64,000 nt of DNA from VRUE01 sp040879985 (GTDB lineage: Bacteria; Actinomycetota; Thermoleophilia; Solirubrobacterales; 70-9), in contig JBBDJH010000016.1 of the NCBI GenBank assembly GCA_040879985.1, positions 195,994-259,993 of the forward strand, in the 5' to 3' direction. Shown in pieces: positions 49,270 through 56,779 of the stretch. The notes under the pieces were generated by a model. That model was not told where the DNA came from. It did no database searches and saw only the letters and a list, made by a program, of their open reading frames with translations. Position numbers and translations under genes: made by a program. Every line of letters starts with the position of its first letter. Positions within the stretch are counted from its first letter, which is position 1.

Positions 49270-50117
49270 CCGGCGGCGGGGGAGGCTGTGGCGGCGACCC
49301 TCGCCTGCTCGCGCGCGAGCTCGTGCGGATCGTGGGCGCAGAGCAGGGTCAGCTCGTCGCCGTGGCGGGCGGCGAGCTCGCGCAGCCGCTCCTGGTTGGC
49401 CTTGCGGGCCTTGTTGTCGGAGGCGGTCAGGTTCTGGAAGAAGCGCATGACCGGCGGGCAGCTGGGCGGCGTGCTCAACTCGCCGTGGTTGAAGTAGGCG
49501 TCGCCGCAGTGCAGCAGCCAGCGGCCGCCGCTGCGCAGCGCGACCCCGGTGTGGCCGAGCGAGTGGCCGGGCAGCGGGATCAGCAGCAGCTCGGCGTCGA
49601 TCCCGGGGAGGATGCGGATCCCCTCGAAGCCGAACCAGTCGTCGCCGCCGTCCCCGTGCCTGACCCAGCGCGGCTCGTGCTTCCAGTGGGCGCCGCCGAT
49701 GTAGCGGGTCCTTTCGCGGAGGGTCGGGTGGAGCGCGGCGTCGAGCTCCGCCGCGAGCACGTGGACCTCGGCGGCGGGGAAGTCGGGCAGGCCGCCGGCG
49801 TGGTCGAGGTCGAGGTGGGTGGTGACGATCTGGCGCACGTCGTCGGCGGCGAAGCCGAGCGCTTCGAGCTGGCGCAGCGCGGTCGTCTCCTCGCGCGGGC
49901 GCGGGCTCATCGCCAGGCGAAAGGCGCCGCCGAGCTGGCCGGGGTTGCGGGCGTCCTCGAGGCCGAAGCCGGTGTCGACCAGGACCAGCCCGTCACCGCT
50001 CTCGATCGCCAGGCAGTGACAGACGACCTCGGCCCGGTCGCGGATCCCGCCGTCGCCGTTGATCAAGCGCCGCCCGTGAGGGCAGAGCGAGCCGCAGTTG
50101 AGGTGGTGGACCCGCAT
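49266..50117 (-). CDS. Metallo-beta-lactamase-fold hydrolase (AHL-lactonase-like)
   Basis: A 283-residue hydrolase from ATG 50117. Upstream in-frame codons read through a tRNA gene and are not used. Zinc ligands are in VTTHLDLDHAGGL (about 98-110; His-x-Asp-x-Asp-His, in place of the common His-x-His-x-Asp-His), PGHSLGHTG (about 188-196; His) and HCGDAYFNHG (about 208-217; Asp). HLDLDHAGG is typical of the N-acyl homoserine lactonase-like subgroup. The true substrate may be a lactone or a thioester. It is translationally coupled to acetoacetate-CoA ligase. Confidence 0.82.
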   Translation of the reverse strand: MRVHHLNCGSLCPHGRRLINGDGGIRDRAEVVCHCLAIESGDGLVLVDTGFGLEDARNPGQLGGAFRLAMSPRPREETTALRQLEALGFAADDVRQIVTTHLDLDHAGGLPDFPAAEVHVLAAELDAALHPTLRERTRYIGGAHWKHEPRWVRHGDGGDDWFGFEGIRILPGIDAELLLIPLPGHSLGHTGVALRSGGRWLLHCGDAYFNHGELSTPPSCPPVMRFFQNLTASDNKARKANQERLRELAARHGDELTLLCAHDPHELAREQARVAATASPAAG

Positions 50118-50150
50118 CCCGCGCCGCAGTCTAGTGGCGAACCGCCGGGG

Positions 50151-50193
50151 GTGGTCGAGGTTTGAGTCGGTATGCGGTTCAAACCTCGACCAC
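50151..50193. repeat. 15-bp perfect inverted repeat between divergent genes
   Basis: GTGGTCGAGGTTTGA (50151-50165) and TCAAACCTCGACCAC (50179-50193) flank 13 bases. It is located 33 bases before the MBL-hydrolase start on one side and 25 bases before tRNA-Leu on the other, so it is unlikely to be a normal terminator for either. A regulatory or repeat-family role is possible. Confidence 0.6.
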
Positions 50194-50218
50194 GCTCGCG
50201 GTCTATCGTTCGCCCGGC

Positions 50219-50302
50219 GCCGGAGTGGCGGAATGGCATACGCAATTGATTCAAAATCAATCGCCCCTAGCGGGCATGTGGGTTCGACTCCCACCTCCGG
50301 CA
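50219..50302 (+). tRNA. tRNA-Leu (CAA)
   Basis: An 84-base class-II tRNA with acceptor stem GCCGGAG/CTCCGGC, anticodon loop TTCAAAA between ATTGA and TCAAT, a long variable arm and TTCGACT in the T-loop. Discriminator A; CCA not encoded. Confidence 0.97.
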
Positions 50303-50345
50303 TCGAAGTGGCGCGGCGCTCAGGCGGGCTGCGGGCGCAGCGCCC

Positions 50346-50888
50346 TCAGGCGGGCTGCGGGGCGTCCGGGCTCGGCGGGGCGCCGGCGCCGTAGTCCTCG
50401 CCGGAGCCGAGCGGGCGCTCCTCCTCGACGTGCCAATCCTGGCTGAAGCCGTAGAAGCAGGCGACGACGAGGACGATCTGGAGCAGCGCGAGGATCACCA
50501 CCAGCAGGCCGATCAGCGAGGCCGGGATCAGCGCCTCCTCGAAGCCCGCCTTGTCGCGGGCGAACCAGCTGTCCGCGCCGACGGCGCAGAGGATCGCCAG
50601 GATCGTCGAGAGCGAGGCGGCGACGGGGAGGATGCCACGACTCCAGCGCGAGACGAGATAGGCGAAGAAGGCGTAGAGCAGCGCGAAGATCATGCAGAGG
50701 ACGCCCATAGCGCCGCCGCCGCTGAGCAGCGAGAAGCCGGCGATCGTCACCAGGCCCGCGATCACGGCCGTTGCGAGCATCAGAAATGCGACCACGAACT
50801 TGGTCGTGATCACATCGGCCTTCTCCCGATTCGGGTGCCAGAGCTCGTACCCCGGCGTTACCTCTCCTACCGCCACAGCGACGATCAT
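50346..50888 (-). CDS. Four-pass membrane protein of unknown function
   Basis: A 180-residue protein from ATG 50888 with four hydrophobic segments (about residues 28-50, 56-80, 87-105 and 122-148). A short N-terminal soluble region (YELWHPNREKADVITT) and an acidic/proline tail (EEERPLGSGEDYG) flank them. No signature motif is visible. It is flanked by tRNA-Leu genes on the opposite strand and appears to be a single-gene unit. Confidence 0.6.
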   Translation of the reverse strand: MIVAVAVGEVTPGYELWHPNREKADVITTKFVVAFLMLATAVIAGLVTIAGFSLLSGGGAMGVLCMIFALLYAFFAYLVSRWSRGILPVAASLSTILAILCAVGADSWFARDKAGFEEALIPASLIGLLVVILALLQIVLVVACFYGFSQDWHVEEERPLGSGEDYGAGAPPSPDAPQPA

Positions 50889-50948
50889 AGAATCTATGCG
50901 CGACGATGTGGCATTGGCTGCTCGTTAAGCAGTCAAAAGGTGATTCGC

Positions 50949-51033
50949 GCGGGCGTGGCGGAATTTGGTATACGCGCCAGGTTTAGGTCCTGGTGGGCTT
51001 CGGCCCGTGGGGGTTCAAGTCCCTCCGCCCGCA
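50949..51033 (+). tRNA. tRNA-Leu (TAG)
   Basis: An 85-base class-II tRNA. Acceptor GCGGGCG/CGCCCGC, anticodon stem CCAGG/CCTGG with loop TTTAGGT, variable arm TGGGCTTCGGCCCG, T-loop TTCAAGT. Discriminator A, no CCA. Confidence 0.97.
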
Positions 51034-51049
51034 TAGAATCGATTCCCTC

Positions 51050-51123
51050 GGGGCAGTGGCCCAACTGGCTAAGGCACCGGTCTCCAAAACCGGCGATTCC
51101 AGGTTCGAGTCCTGGCTGCCCCG
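51050..51123 (+). tRNA. tRNA-Trp (CCA)
   Basis: A 74-base tRNA with acceptor GGGGCAG/CTGCCCC, anticodon stem CCGGT/ACCGG with loop CTCCAAA, T-loop TTCGAGT and discriminator G. It lies 16 bases after tRNA-Leu (TAG), probably cotranscribed. Confidence 0.96.
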
Positions 51124-51166
51124 CTGATCGCGACCCGCTCGGGCGCGCCGCCGGTCAGGTCGTCTC

Positions 51167-52087
51167 CTAATCGTCGGGGTCGCTGCGCGGCTCCAGCTGG
51201 ATCTCTTGCTCCGCCCGCGGGTGGCCCTCGCCGATCTCGAGGCTGCGCTCGATCTCGGCGTTGAGCTGGTGGCCGAAGAGGATCGCCAGGTTGCTGATCC
51301 AGAACCAGACCAGCAGGGCGACGAGGCCGCCGAGGGTGCCGTAGGTCTTGTCGTAGGAGCCGAAGTTGGCGACGTAGAAGGCGAAGGCCGCCGAGGCGAT
51401 CGCCCAGACGACGATTGCCACCAGGCTGCCGGGCGTGACCCACCTGAAGCCGCGCAGCTTCGCGTTCGGCGAGGCGTAGTAGAGGACGCTGACCATGAGC
51501 AGGAAGATCGCCACCATCGCCGGCCACTTGGCGATGTTCCAGATGCTGACCGCGGTGCTGCTGAGCCCGATCGGCTCGGCGACCGCCTCGACCACCGGCC
51601 CGGTCATGACCAGGGCCAGGGCGAGGAACGCCATCAGCAGGATCATCGTCAGCGTCACCGCGATCTGCAGCGGGCGCAGCTGCCAGAACGGCCGCCCCTC
51701 CGGCGTCTCGTAGATCACGTTCGAGGCGCGGATGAAGGCGCCGACGTAAACCGAGGCCGACCAGAGCGCCACGGCCAGGCCGGCGATCAGGGTGAAGCCC
51801 GCCGCGCCCCGGTTGGAGGCGACCGATTCGATTGGGCCGGAGAAGGTCTCGGCGGCCGACTGCGGCCCGATTTCGGTGATGATGTCGGTCAGCGTCGAGG
51901 TCGTGCTTTTCGGGTCGCCGACCAATCCGATCACGGAGACCATCGCGATCAGCGCCGGAAAGAGGGAGAGCAGGCCGTAGTAGGTGAGCGCGGCGGCCCA
52001 GTCGGAGAGGTTGTCCTCCATGAACTCGGTCGCGGTGCGCTTCAGCGTGGCGCGGAGACCGGTGCCGGGTTGGCTCGCTTCGGGCAT
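51167..52087 (-). CDS. YihY/BrkB family inner-membrane protein
   Basis: A 306-residue protein from ATG 52087 with about six membrane segments. The family signatures are present: DWAAALTYYGLLSLFPALIAM (about 29-49), GFTLIAGLAVALWSASVYV (about 96-114), YYASPNAKLRGFRWVTPGSL (about 203-222) and YGTLGGLVALLVWFWISNLA (about 250-269). The N and C termini are charged and cytoplasmic. The molecular role of YihY/BrkB proteins is unknown. It is divergent from the carboxyltransferase gene across 94 bases. Confidence 0.87.
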   Translation of the reverse strand: MPEASQPGTGLRATLKRTATEFMEDNLSDWAAALTYYGLLSLFPALIAMVSVIGLVGDPKSTTSTLTDIITEIGPQSAAETFSGPIESVASNRGAAGFTLIAGLAVALWSASVYVGAFIRASNVIYETPEGRPFWQLRPLQIAVTLTMILLMAFLALALVMTGPVVEAVAEPIGLSSTAVSIWNIAKWPAMVAIFLLMVSVLYYASPNAKLRGFRWVTPGSLVAIVVWAIASAAFAFYVANFGSYDKTYGTLGGLVALLVWFWISNLAILFGHQLNAEIERSLEIGEGHPRAEQEIQLEPRSDPDD

Positions 52088-52181
52088 CGCAGTTTTCTAC
52101 CCGGACGATGAAGAACGACACCCTCGGCCGAGGTCATGCGCCATCGCCCGCTCGGCCGCCAGGGCCTGAGAAGATCCGGGC

Positions 52182-53762
52182 GTGTCCGAGGAGGAGCAAA
52201 GCGGGGGAGGGGAGCGCGACGATCTCGCCGAGCTGCGGCGCCGCGAGGAGCTGACCCGCGATGCGGCTCGAATCGAGGCGGTGCGCCGCCGACACGACGC
52301 CGGCGGACGCACCGCGCGCGAAAACATCGACGACCTCGTCGAGCCTGGCTCGTTCGTCGAGTACGGCCGCTTCGCGATCGCCGCGCAGCGCGGACGGCGC
52401 GAGCTCGAGGAGCTGATCGCCCGCACCCCCGCCGACGGCCTGGTGGGCGGCACGGCGCGGGTCAACGGCGACCTCTTCGGCGATCGCGCCGCCTGCGCGG
52501 TCCTCTCCTACGACTACACCGTGCTGGCCGGCACCCAGGGCGCCCTCGGCCACCGCAAGAAGGACCGCCTCTTCGAGCTGATCGAGCGGATGCAACTGCC
52601 GGCGGTGCTCTTTGCCGAGGGCGGTGGTGGCAGGCCGGGCGACACCGACTATCCCGTCGTCTCGGCTCTCGACACCCGCGCCTTCGCGCTCTGGGCACGG
52701 CTATCCGGCCGGGTGCCGCGGATCGCGGTGGTCGCCGGGCGCTGCTTCGCCGGCAACGCCGTGCTCGCCGGCTGCTCGGACCTGATCGTCGCCACCGAGA
52801 ACATCTCGCTCGGCATGGGCGGCCCGGCGATGATCGAGGGCGGCGGGCTGGGCAAGGTCGACCCCGACGACGTCGGCCCGCTGGCGATGCAGGAGCGCAA
52901 CGGGGTGGTCGACTTGGCGGTCGCCGGCGAGGCGGAGGCGGTCGCCGCCACCAAGCGCCTGCTTGCCTACTTTCAGGGAGCCACCGCGCCCGGTCCCGAA
53001 CCCGACCAGGCGGCGCTGCGCGAGATCGTCCCCGAGCGCGAGCGGCGCGCCTACGCGGTCGCGCCCGTGATCGAGACGCTCGCCGACACCGGCTCGGTCA
53101 CCTTCCTGCGCGAGCGCTTCGCGCCGGAGATGGTTACCGCGCTGGGGCGGATCGAGGGCCGCCCGCTCGGCTTCATCGCCAACGACAGCCGCCATACCGC
53201 CGGCGCGATCACCAGCGACGCCTCCGACAAGGCGGCTCGCTTCCTGCAGCTGTGCGATTCGTTCGGGCTGCCGGTCGTCTCGCTGATCGACACGCCCGGC
53301 TTCATGGTCGGCCCCGAGGTCGAGGCGACCGGCCTCGTGCGCCACGCCTCGCGACTGCTGATCGGCGGTGCGGCCCTGCGCGTGCCATTGATCGCGGTGA
53401 TCCTGCGCCGCGGCTACGGCCTCGGCGCCCAGGCGATGGCCGGCGGCAGCCTGCATGAGCCGTTGCTGACCGTCGCCTGGCCGATGGCCCACCTCGGGCC
53501 GATGGGGCTCGAGGGCGCGGTGAAGCTGGCGCTGCGCAAGGAGCTGGAGGCGATCGAGGACGACGGCGAGCGCGAGCAGCGGGTGCGCGACCTGACCGCC
53601 CAGGCCGAGCGCAACGCCAAGGCGCTCAACGCCGCCACCCTGTTCGAGCTCGACGACGTGATCGACCCGGCCGAGACGCGCTCGCTGATCGCCTCGACCC
53701 TGGCTGCCGCCTCGTCCGCGGCACAGCCCGAGCGCAGCCGGCGCTTCGTCGACGCCTGGTAG
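52182..53762 (+). CDS. Acyl-CoA carboxylase carboxyltransferase-like protein
   Basis: A 526-residue two-domain carboxyltransferase from GTG 52182. The N-terminal half has GRTARENIDDLVEPGSFVEYG and VLAGTQGALGHRKKDRL, then GRCFAGNAVLAGCSDLIVA and LGMGGPAMIEGGGLG (oxyanion site). The second half has LIDTPGFMVGPEVEATGLVRHASRLL and RRGYGLGAQAMAGGS. It differs from the subunit at 45779-47299 in both halves and is closer to the broad family of acyl-CoA/acetyl-CoA carboxylase-type CTs of unsettled substrate. No biotin carboxylase gene is adjacent. Confidence 0.85.
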   Translation: MSEEEQSGGGERDDLAELRRREELTRDAARIEAVRRRHDAGGRTARENIDDLVEPGSFVEYGRFAIAAQRGRRELEELIARTPADGLVGGTARVNGDLFGDRAACAVLSYDYTVLAGTQGALGHRKKDRLFELIERMQLPAVLFAEGGGGRPGDTDYPVVSALDTRAFALWARLSGRVPRIAVVAGRCFAGNAVLAGCSDLIVATENISLGMGGPAMIEGGGLGKVDPDDVGPLAMQERNGVVDLAVAGEAEAVAATKRLLAYFQGATAPGPEPDQAALREIVPERERRAYAVAPVIETLADTGSVTFLRERFAPEMVTALGRIEGRPLGFIANDSRHTAGAITSDASDKAARFLQLCDSFGLPVVSLIDTPGFMVGPEVEATGLVRHASRLLIGGAALRVPLIAVILRRGYGLGAQAMAGGSLHEPLLTVAWPMAHLGPMGLEGAVKLALRKELEAIEDDGEREQRVRDLTAQAERNAKALNAATLFELDDVIDPAETRSLIASTLAAASSAAQPERSRRFVDAW

Positions 53763-53770
53763 GAAGAAGA

Positions 53771-53841
53771 GCGGCGGACGGGAATCGAACCCGCGTCATC
53801 AGCTTGGAAGGCTGAGGCTCTACCGTTGAGCTACCGCCGCG
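53771..53841 (-). tRNA. tRNA-Gly (TCC)
   Basis: A 71-base tRNA on the minus strand with acceptor GCGGCGG/CCGCCGC, anticodon stem TCAGC/GCTGA with loop CTTCCAA, T-loop TTCGATT. It begins just after the carboxyltransferase stop on the other strand. No CCA is encoded. Confidence 0.96.
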
Positions 53842-53917
53842 TGCGCGAGCCGTCTCCCGCGAGCGACCCGCGTCGCCACGACAGTTTGCCGGAATCCGTC
53901 AGAATGCGGATCAGCCA

Positions 53918-53991
53918 CGGGGAGTGGCGCAGTCTGGTAGCGCACTCGGCTGGGGGCCGAGCGGTCGCAGGTTCAAATCCTGTCTCCCCGA
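53918..53991 (+). tRNA. tRNA-Pro (GGG)
   Basis: A 74-base tRNA with acceptor CGGGGAG/CTCCCCG, anticodon stem CTCGG/CCGAG with loop CTGGGGG, T-loop TTCAAAT and discriminator A. A strong hairpin begins at its 3' end. Confidence 0.96.
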
Positions 53992-54020
53992 TTTGAGGTC
54001 GCAATTTGCGACCTCAAATC
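53990..54020 (+). terminator. 15-bp perfect hairpin terminating tRNA-Pro
   Basis: GATTTGAGGTCGCAA (53990-54004) and TTGCGACCTCAAATC (54006-54020) are exact complements with one base between; sterically the last two pairs open to make the loop. It directly overlaps the final base pair and discriminator of tRNA-Pro and is the likely end of that transcript. Confidence 0.7.
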
Positions 54021-54094
54021 CCTGGCACCTTTTGCTCACTGGGGGAGAGTTGCTTTGCCCATGCCGAGAAAGACTCGAAAGCCCAGGAGTGCCC

Positions 54095-54290
54095 TCAGCC
54101 CAATCGGCGAGTCGGTGGCCGACTCAGCTCGAAGGCTGGCGCGTGAGAGCGAGGAGAGATAACCAGCGAGCGCGGTCCATCGTGATCGCGGATCTCCCGA
54201 TCCTTGGTCACGAGATTCAGGCCGTGCTCGATTGCGGTGGCGTAGATCAATCGGTCGGCGGGATCGCCTGCGAAGCGTTCCAGGCCTCGC
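54095..54290 (-). pseudogene. C-terminal remnant of a VapC/PIN-domain toxin
   Basis: On the minus strand one frame encodes ERFAGDPADRLIYATAIEHGLNLVTKDREIRDHD and then a tail to TGA 54097-54095. DPADRLIYATA and LVTKD are the third and fourth acidic motifs of PIN-domain ribonucleases. The first half of the toxin, with the other catalytic acids, is missing. Upstream the reading runs straight into the antitoxin-like remnant in another frame. This is a deletion remnant of a type II toxin-antitoxin module. Confidence 0.65.
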
Positions 54291-54485
54291 CGGTGGAGAA
54301 CAGGGCCTTCTCCTCCACCGCGGTCATCGCCACGCCCTCGAACGAGCCTTCAAGAGAGAGCGCGCCAGATGCCGGTGCGAGTCGGGCGACTGGACGGCCG
54401 TCCCTGGTGATCTCGATCTCCTCGCCGGCTGCGGCGTCGTCAGGGAAAAGCGCAGGATCGTGGCCTTCGCCTCGGTGGTGGTCAT
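54247..54485 (-). pseudogene. Frameshifted Phd/VapB-like antitoxin remnant
   Basis: ATG 54485 gives MTTTEAKATILRF, the normal start of a Phd/YefM-type antitoxin. After that a one-base shift near 54440-54446 moves the good reading to the frame DDAAAGEEIEITRDGRPVARLAP through EGSFEGVAMTAVEEKALFSTGEAW, ending at 54247. GEEIEITRDGRPVARL is the antitoxin core. With the truncated PIN gene downstream, the module is non-functional. An alternate longer open frame from 54531 exists but has no antitoxin-like N terminus. Confidence 0.6.
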
Positions 54486-54551
54486 TCTTCTTGGCCATAT
54501 GGCCAGCGTAGCGGCCAGTTGGCCTGAGCAACGAGCTTCCGAGTGAATGGC

Positions 54552-54782
54552 CTAGTCGAGCAGCCGGCCGGGCTCTACCTCGACCGCCCTGGCAAGCCGT
54601 TCCAGCGTGGATATCTTCGGATCGCGCTTGCCACCCTCGATCCGGCTGACCTCCGTGGAGTGGACCCCGCTCCGTTCCGCAACCTGTTCCTGCGTCAGCC
54701 CGAGCCGCTCACGCGCCTGGCGCAGATTGGTTCCCAGGGCACTCACCTTGCAATCGTCTGTGCTCGGGACTAGAACCTCCAT
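54552..54782 (-). CDS. XRE-family helix-turn-helix regulator
   Basis: A 76-residue protein from ATG 54782. It is almost entirely a single HTH_XRE domain: LRQARERLGLTQEQVAERSGVHSTEVSRIEGGKRDPKISTLERLARAVEV-type order, with the LTQEQVAERSGV turn at about residues 29-40 and the recognition helix STEVSRIE. No partner domain is present. An inverted repeat ten bases upstream is a likely operator. A toxin or phage repressor link is possible, but the neighbouring toxin-antitoxin pair is decayed. Confidence 0.82.
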   Translation of the reverse strand: MEVLVPSTDDCKVSALGTNLRQARERLGLTQEQVAERSGVHSTEVSRIEGGKRDPKISTLERLARAVEVEPGRLLD

Positions 54783-55150
54783 AGTAAACTTCACAAGTAT
54801 GCTTGTGGCTTCCTGCGCCCCTTCATGCCGCCGATCGACAACGGCCAGAAATGGGGCCGACTCCAGCCCCCGGCGCAAGCGGGTCGAAGTCGACCCCAAT
54901 ATGTGCGTGGTCTAGCCGTGCTTCGCGATGCGCAGGGTCGGACTGACCAGCGCGATTGGCGTGATCTGCATTTGCTTTCACCCCCTCTGTGTAGCGGGCT
55001 CCGGCGCGTTGCCGGAAGAGGAGTTATGCTAAGGAATTTTCAAAGTATCGCGGGAAAGCCTGGCGCGTCCTATAGTTTTCGCCGCTTTTGCCCGTATGCT
55101 CTGCCCGGTCTGAATGTCGTGAAACTCACAGAGTCAGGAGAACGAAGCCA
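54783..55150. other. Non-coding region between divergent XRE and ArsR-like regulators
   Basis: 368 bases with no convincing coding frame. It holds the XRE operator-like repeat (54792-54807) and, nearer the right end, AT-richer sequence with TATAGT at 55071-55076, a possible -10 for the downstream regulator. No matching -35 is evident. Confidence 0.4.
54792..54807. promoter_or_regulatory. Inverted repeat upstream of the XRE gene, probable operator
   Basis: CACAAG (54792-54797) and CTTGTG (54802-54807) flank TATG, ten bases before the ATG at 54782. The site is the size and symmetry bound by small XRE dimers and would allow autoregulation. Confidence 0.55.
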
Positions 55151-55807
55151 ATGATGGCCAAGCTAAAAAAAGCCGCCAACGACCTTCGAAAGAGAAATAT
55201 CGAGGACGCTGTCTCTTACGCTCTGGGTCATGGGATACGGGTCGACATCCTGTGCTACCTCAACGAAGGACCTCGTAGCCCAAGCGAACTCGCGCGGTTG
55301 ATGAGCCTTCCCCCGAGCAAAATCGAACATCACATCAAGGAGCTGATGGCCTCCAACTCCATTGAGCTGGCATATATCGAGGAGGGTGCCGGAAACACCA
55401 AGGAGCACTTCTATCGGGCGGTTGAAATCCCGTTCTTCACCGACCAGGAAATGAGCGTCATGTCATTCGAGGAGCGACAGGAAATCTATGGGTTGATCTT
55501 GCAGGCAAGCGGTGCCGAGGGATTGGCCGCTTTCCGAGCCGGAAAGGTAAGCAACGACCCGCTGGCGTGCATGGCGTGGCGGTGGTTCAATCTGGACAGC
55601 CAGGGTCGCAAGGACCTCAGGGACGAGAATGCTCGTGCATGGGACCGCATGATGGAGATTGAGGCTGAATCGGCCAACCGACGTGCGAACACTGGGGAGG
55701 AGGGAGTATCGGTTGTTGTTTCACTGCTCGCCCACGAACGTTGTAGGAATCCCGCGAGAGATCCAGCTCGAAGTCAAGTAGGGCTACCCAGCGACGGGGG
55801 AGCCTAG
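55151..55807 (+). CDS. ArsR-like winged-helix transcriptional regulator
   Basis: A 218-residue protein from ATG 55151 (or the next ATG), with AGGAGA ten bases upstream. The winged helix is in ALGHGIRVDILCYLNEGPRSPSELARLMSLPPSKIEHHIKELM-type order (about 22-65), with the recognition helix PSKIEHHIKEL. AYIEEGAGNTKEHFYRA forms the wing. The region after about 95 (FFTDQEMSVMSFEERQEIYG) is helical and unique, which suggests a ligand or partner domain. This and the gene at 56022-56552 share architecture, so they are paralogues. Base composition is slightly lower in GC than the neighbourhood. Confidence 0.75.
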   Translation: MMAKLKKAANDLRKRNIEDAVSYALGHGIRVDILCYLNEGPRSPSELARLMSLPPSKIEHHIKELMASNSIELAYIEEGAGNTKEHFYRAVEIPFFTDQEMSVMSFEERQEIYGLILQASGAEGLAAFRAGKVSNDPLACMAWRWFNLDSQGRKDLRDENARAWDRMMEIEAESANRRANTGEEGVSVVVSLLAHERCRNPARDPARSQVGLPSDGGA

Positions 55808-56021
55808 CGTTAGACGGGAATCCGTGACGCCATGTAAAAACATGACGGCGGATAAATACGATTCGACAATTTGGTACAGACTTTCTCGTTCCCATCTGTA
55901 ACTGTTCACTACTCAATACAGAACCGAGCGTTCGGCGGGCTATGTGGACGATCGGCCGGGGTTAAACCCGCGGGTGGCGCTCGTGCTCCTCCTGCGTCCC
56001 GGGTGGACGGAAAGGCGAAAG

Positions 56022-56552
56022 ATGTCTAAGAGAAGGTCGAACAACGGCAAGCCGGGCTCACACTTGGATGCGCTTGTGGATCCGCTCCTGGCCAAAGGAC
56101 TGGGTCATGTCCTGCGACAGCACATTCTGTTGGCCACGGTTCACGCTGAGGTCAGTCCGAGCGAACTGTCGAAGGCGCTAGGCGAGGGGCTGGGCCAGAT
56201 CAGCTACCACGTCAAAGTCCTACGCGACGACTGCGACGGGTTGATCGAAGAGACGCGCACGGAGCCGCGCCGGGGGGCGGTTGAGCATTACTACCGCGCC
56301 AGCGCGAAAACCTTGCTCCCGGCGAAAGCATGGCGTCGACTCAAGAAAGGATTTCGCGCCGTGGTCGGGGCGGGACAGGCCAGCGACCTGTTCAACGACC
56401 TGGCCGGAGCTTTGAAGGCCGGCAAGCTGCAGGGCGATCAGGACCAGATCGTGCGCACCCCACTCGTCCTCGACACGATAGGCAAGCGCAACGTGAATGC
56501 GATTGCGTTGCGGGTTGCCAAGGAAGTTGAGGGGGAGCAGCAGAAGGCGTGA
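56022..56552 (+). CDS. ArsR-like winged-helix transcriptional regulator
   Basis: A 176-residue protein from ATG 56022 with GGAAAGG upstream. KGLGHVLRQHILLATVHAEVSPSELSKALGEGLGQISYHVKVLRDDCDGLIEETR in order is the ArsR-type helix-turn-helix, with ISYHVKVLR as recognition helix and RRGAVEHYYRA as wing. The rest (about 95-176) is a short helical tail. It resembles the upstream gene in layout. The TGA overlaps a GTG that could begin a mini-gene (56549). Confidence 0.78.
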   Translation: MSKRRSNNGKPGSHLDALVDPLLAKGLGHVLRQHILLATVHAEVSPSELSKALGEGLGQISYHVKVLRDDCDGLIEETRTEPRRGAVEHYYRASAKTLLPAKAWRRLKKGFRAVVGAGQASDLFNDLAGALKAGKLQGDQDQIVRTPLVLDTIGKRNVNAIALRVAKEVEGEQQKA

Positions 56553-56557
56553 AGCGC

Positions 56558-56677
56558 ATGGCGAAAGCCAACGGCAACGGCGACGAGGTAGTTGCATACA
56601 CGTTCGCGCTGTTGGCTTTCGAAACCGCCCGGGAGCCCGCCGACCTACCCGCCAGGAAGGGGGCCGCGGAAGGGTGA
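56558..56677 (+). CDS. Small hypothetical protein (39 residues)
   Basis: A short frame from ATG 56558, or GTG 56549 overlapping the previous stop, to TGA 56677. The peptide has VVAYTFALLAFETAREPADL in the middle and charged ends. Translational coupling with the regulator supports it being real, but nothing identifies it. Length alone makes it uncertain. Confidence 0.3.
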   Translation: MAKANGNGDEVVAYTFALLAFETAREPADLPARKGAAEG

Positions 56678-56686
56678 GGCAAAGCC

Positions 56687-56779
56687 ATGTCCCAAGGCAA
56701 GACCCCACCGAAATACAGCCTCCCGATCATCGTGGAGCCGACACAGGCAGCGCTCCGTGCCGTCGCGCTGCTGACCTAA
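56687..56779 (+). CDS. Small hypothetical protein (30 residues)
   Basis: A frame from ATG 56687 to TAA 56779 with GGTGAGG about seven bases upstream of the start. It encodes SQGKTPPKYSLPIIVEPTQA and a short hydrophobic tail. It follows the 39-residue frame by nine bases, and overlaps the end of the convergent LivK-like gene by four bases. Only position and ribosome site support it. Confidence 0.25.
   Translation: MSQGKTPPKYSLPIIVEPTQAALRAVALLT

Noticed and set aside
50118..50303. N-terminal extension of the MBL-fold hydrolase to 50303
   Set aside because: The added reading is the reverse complement of the tRNA-Leu (CAA) gene; ATG 50117 is the sensible start.
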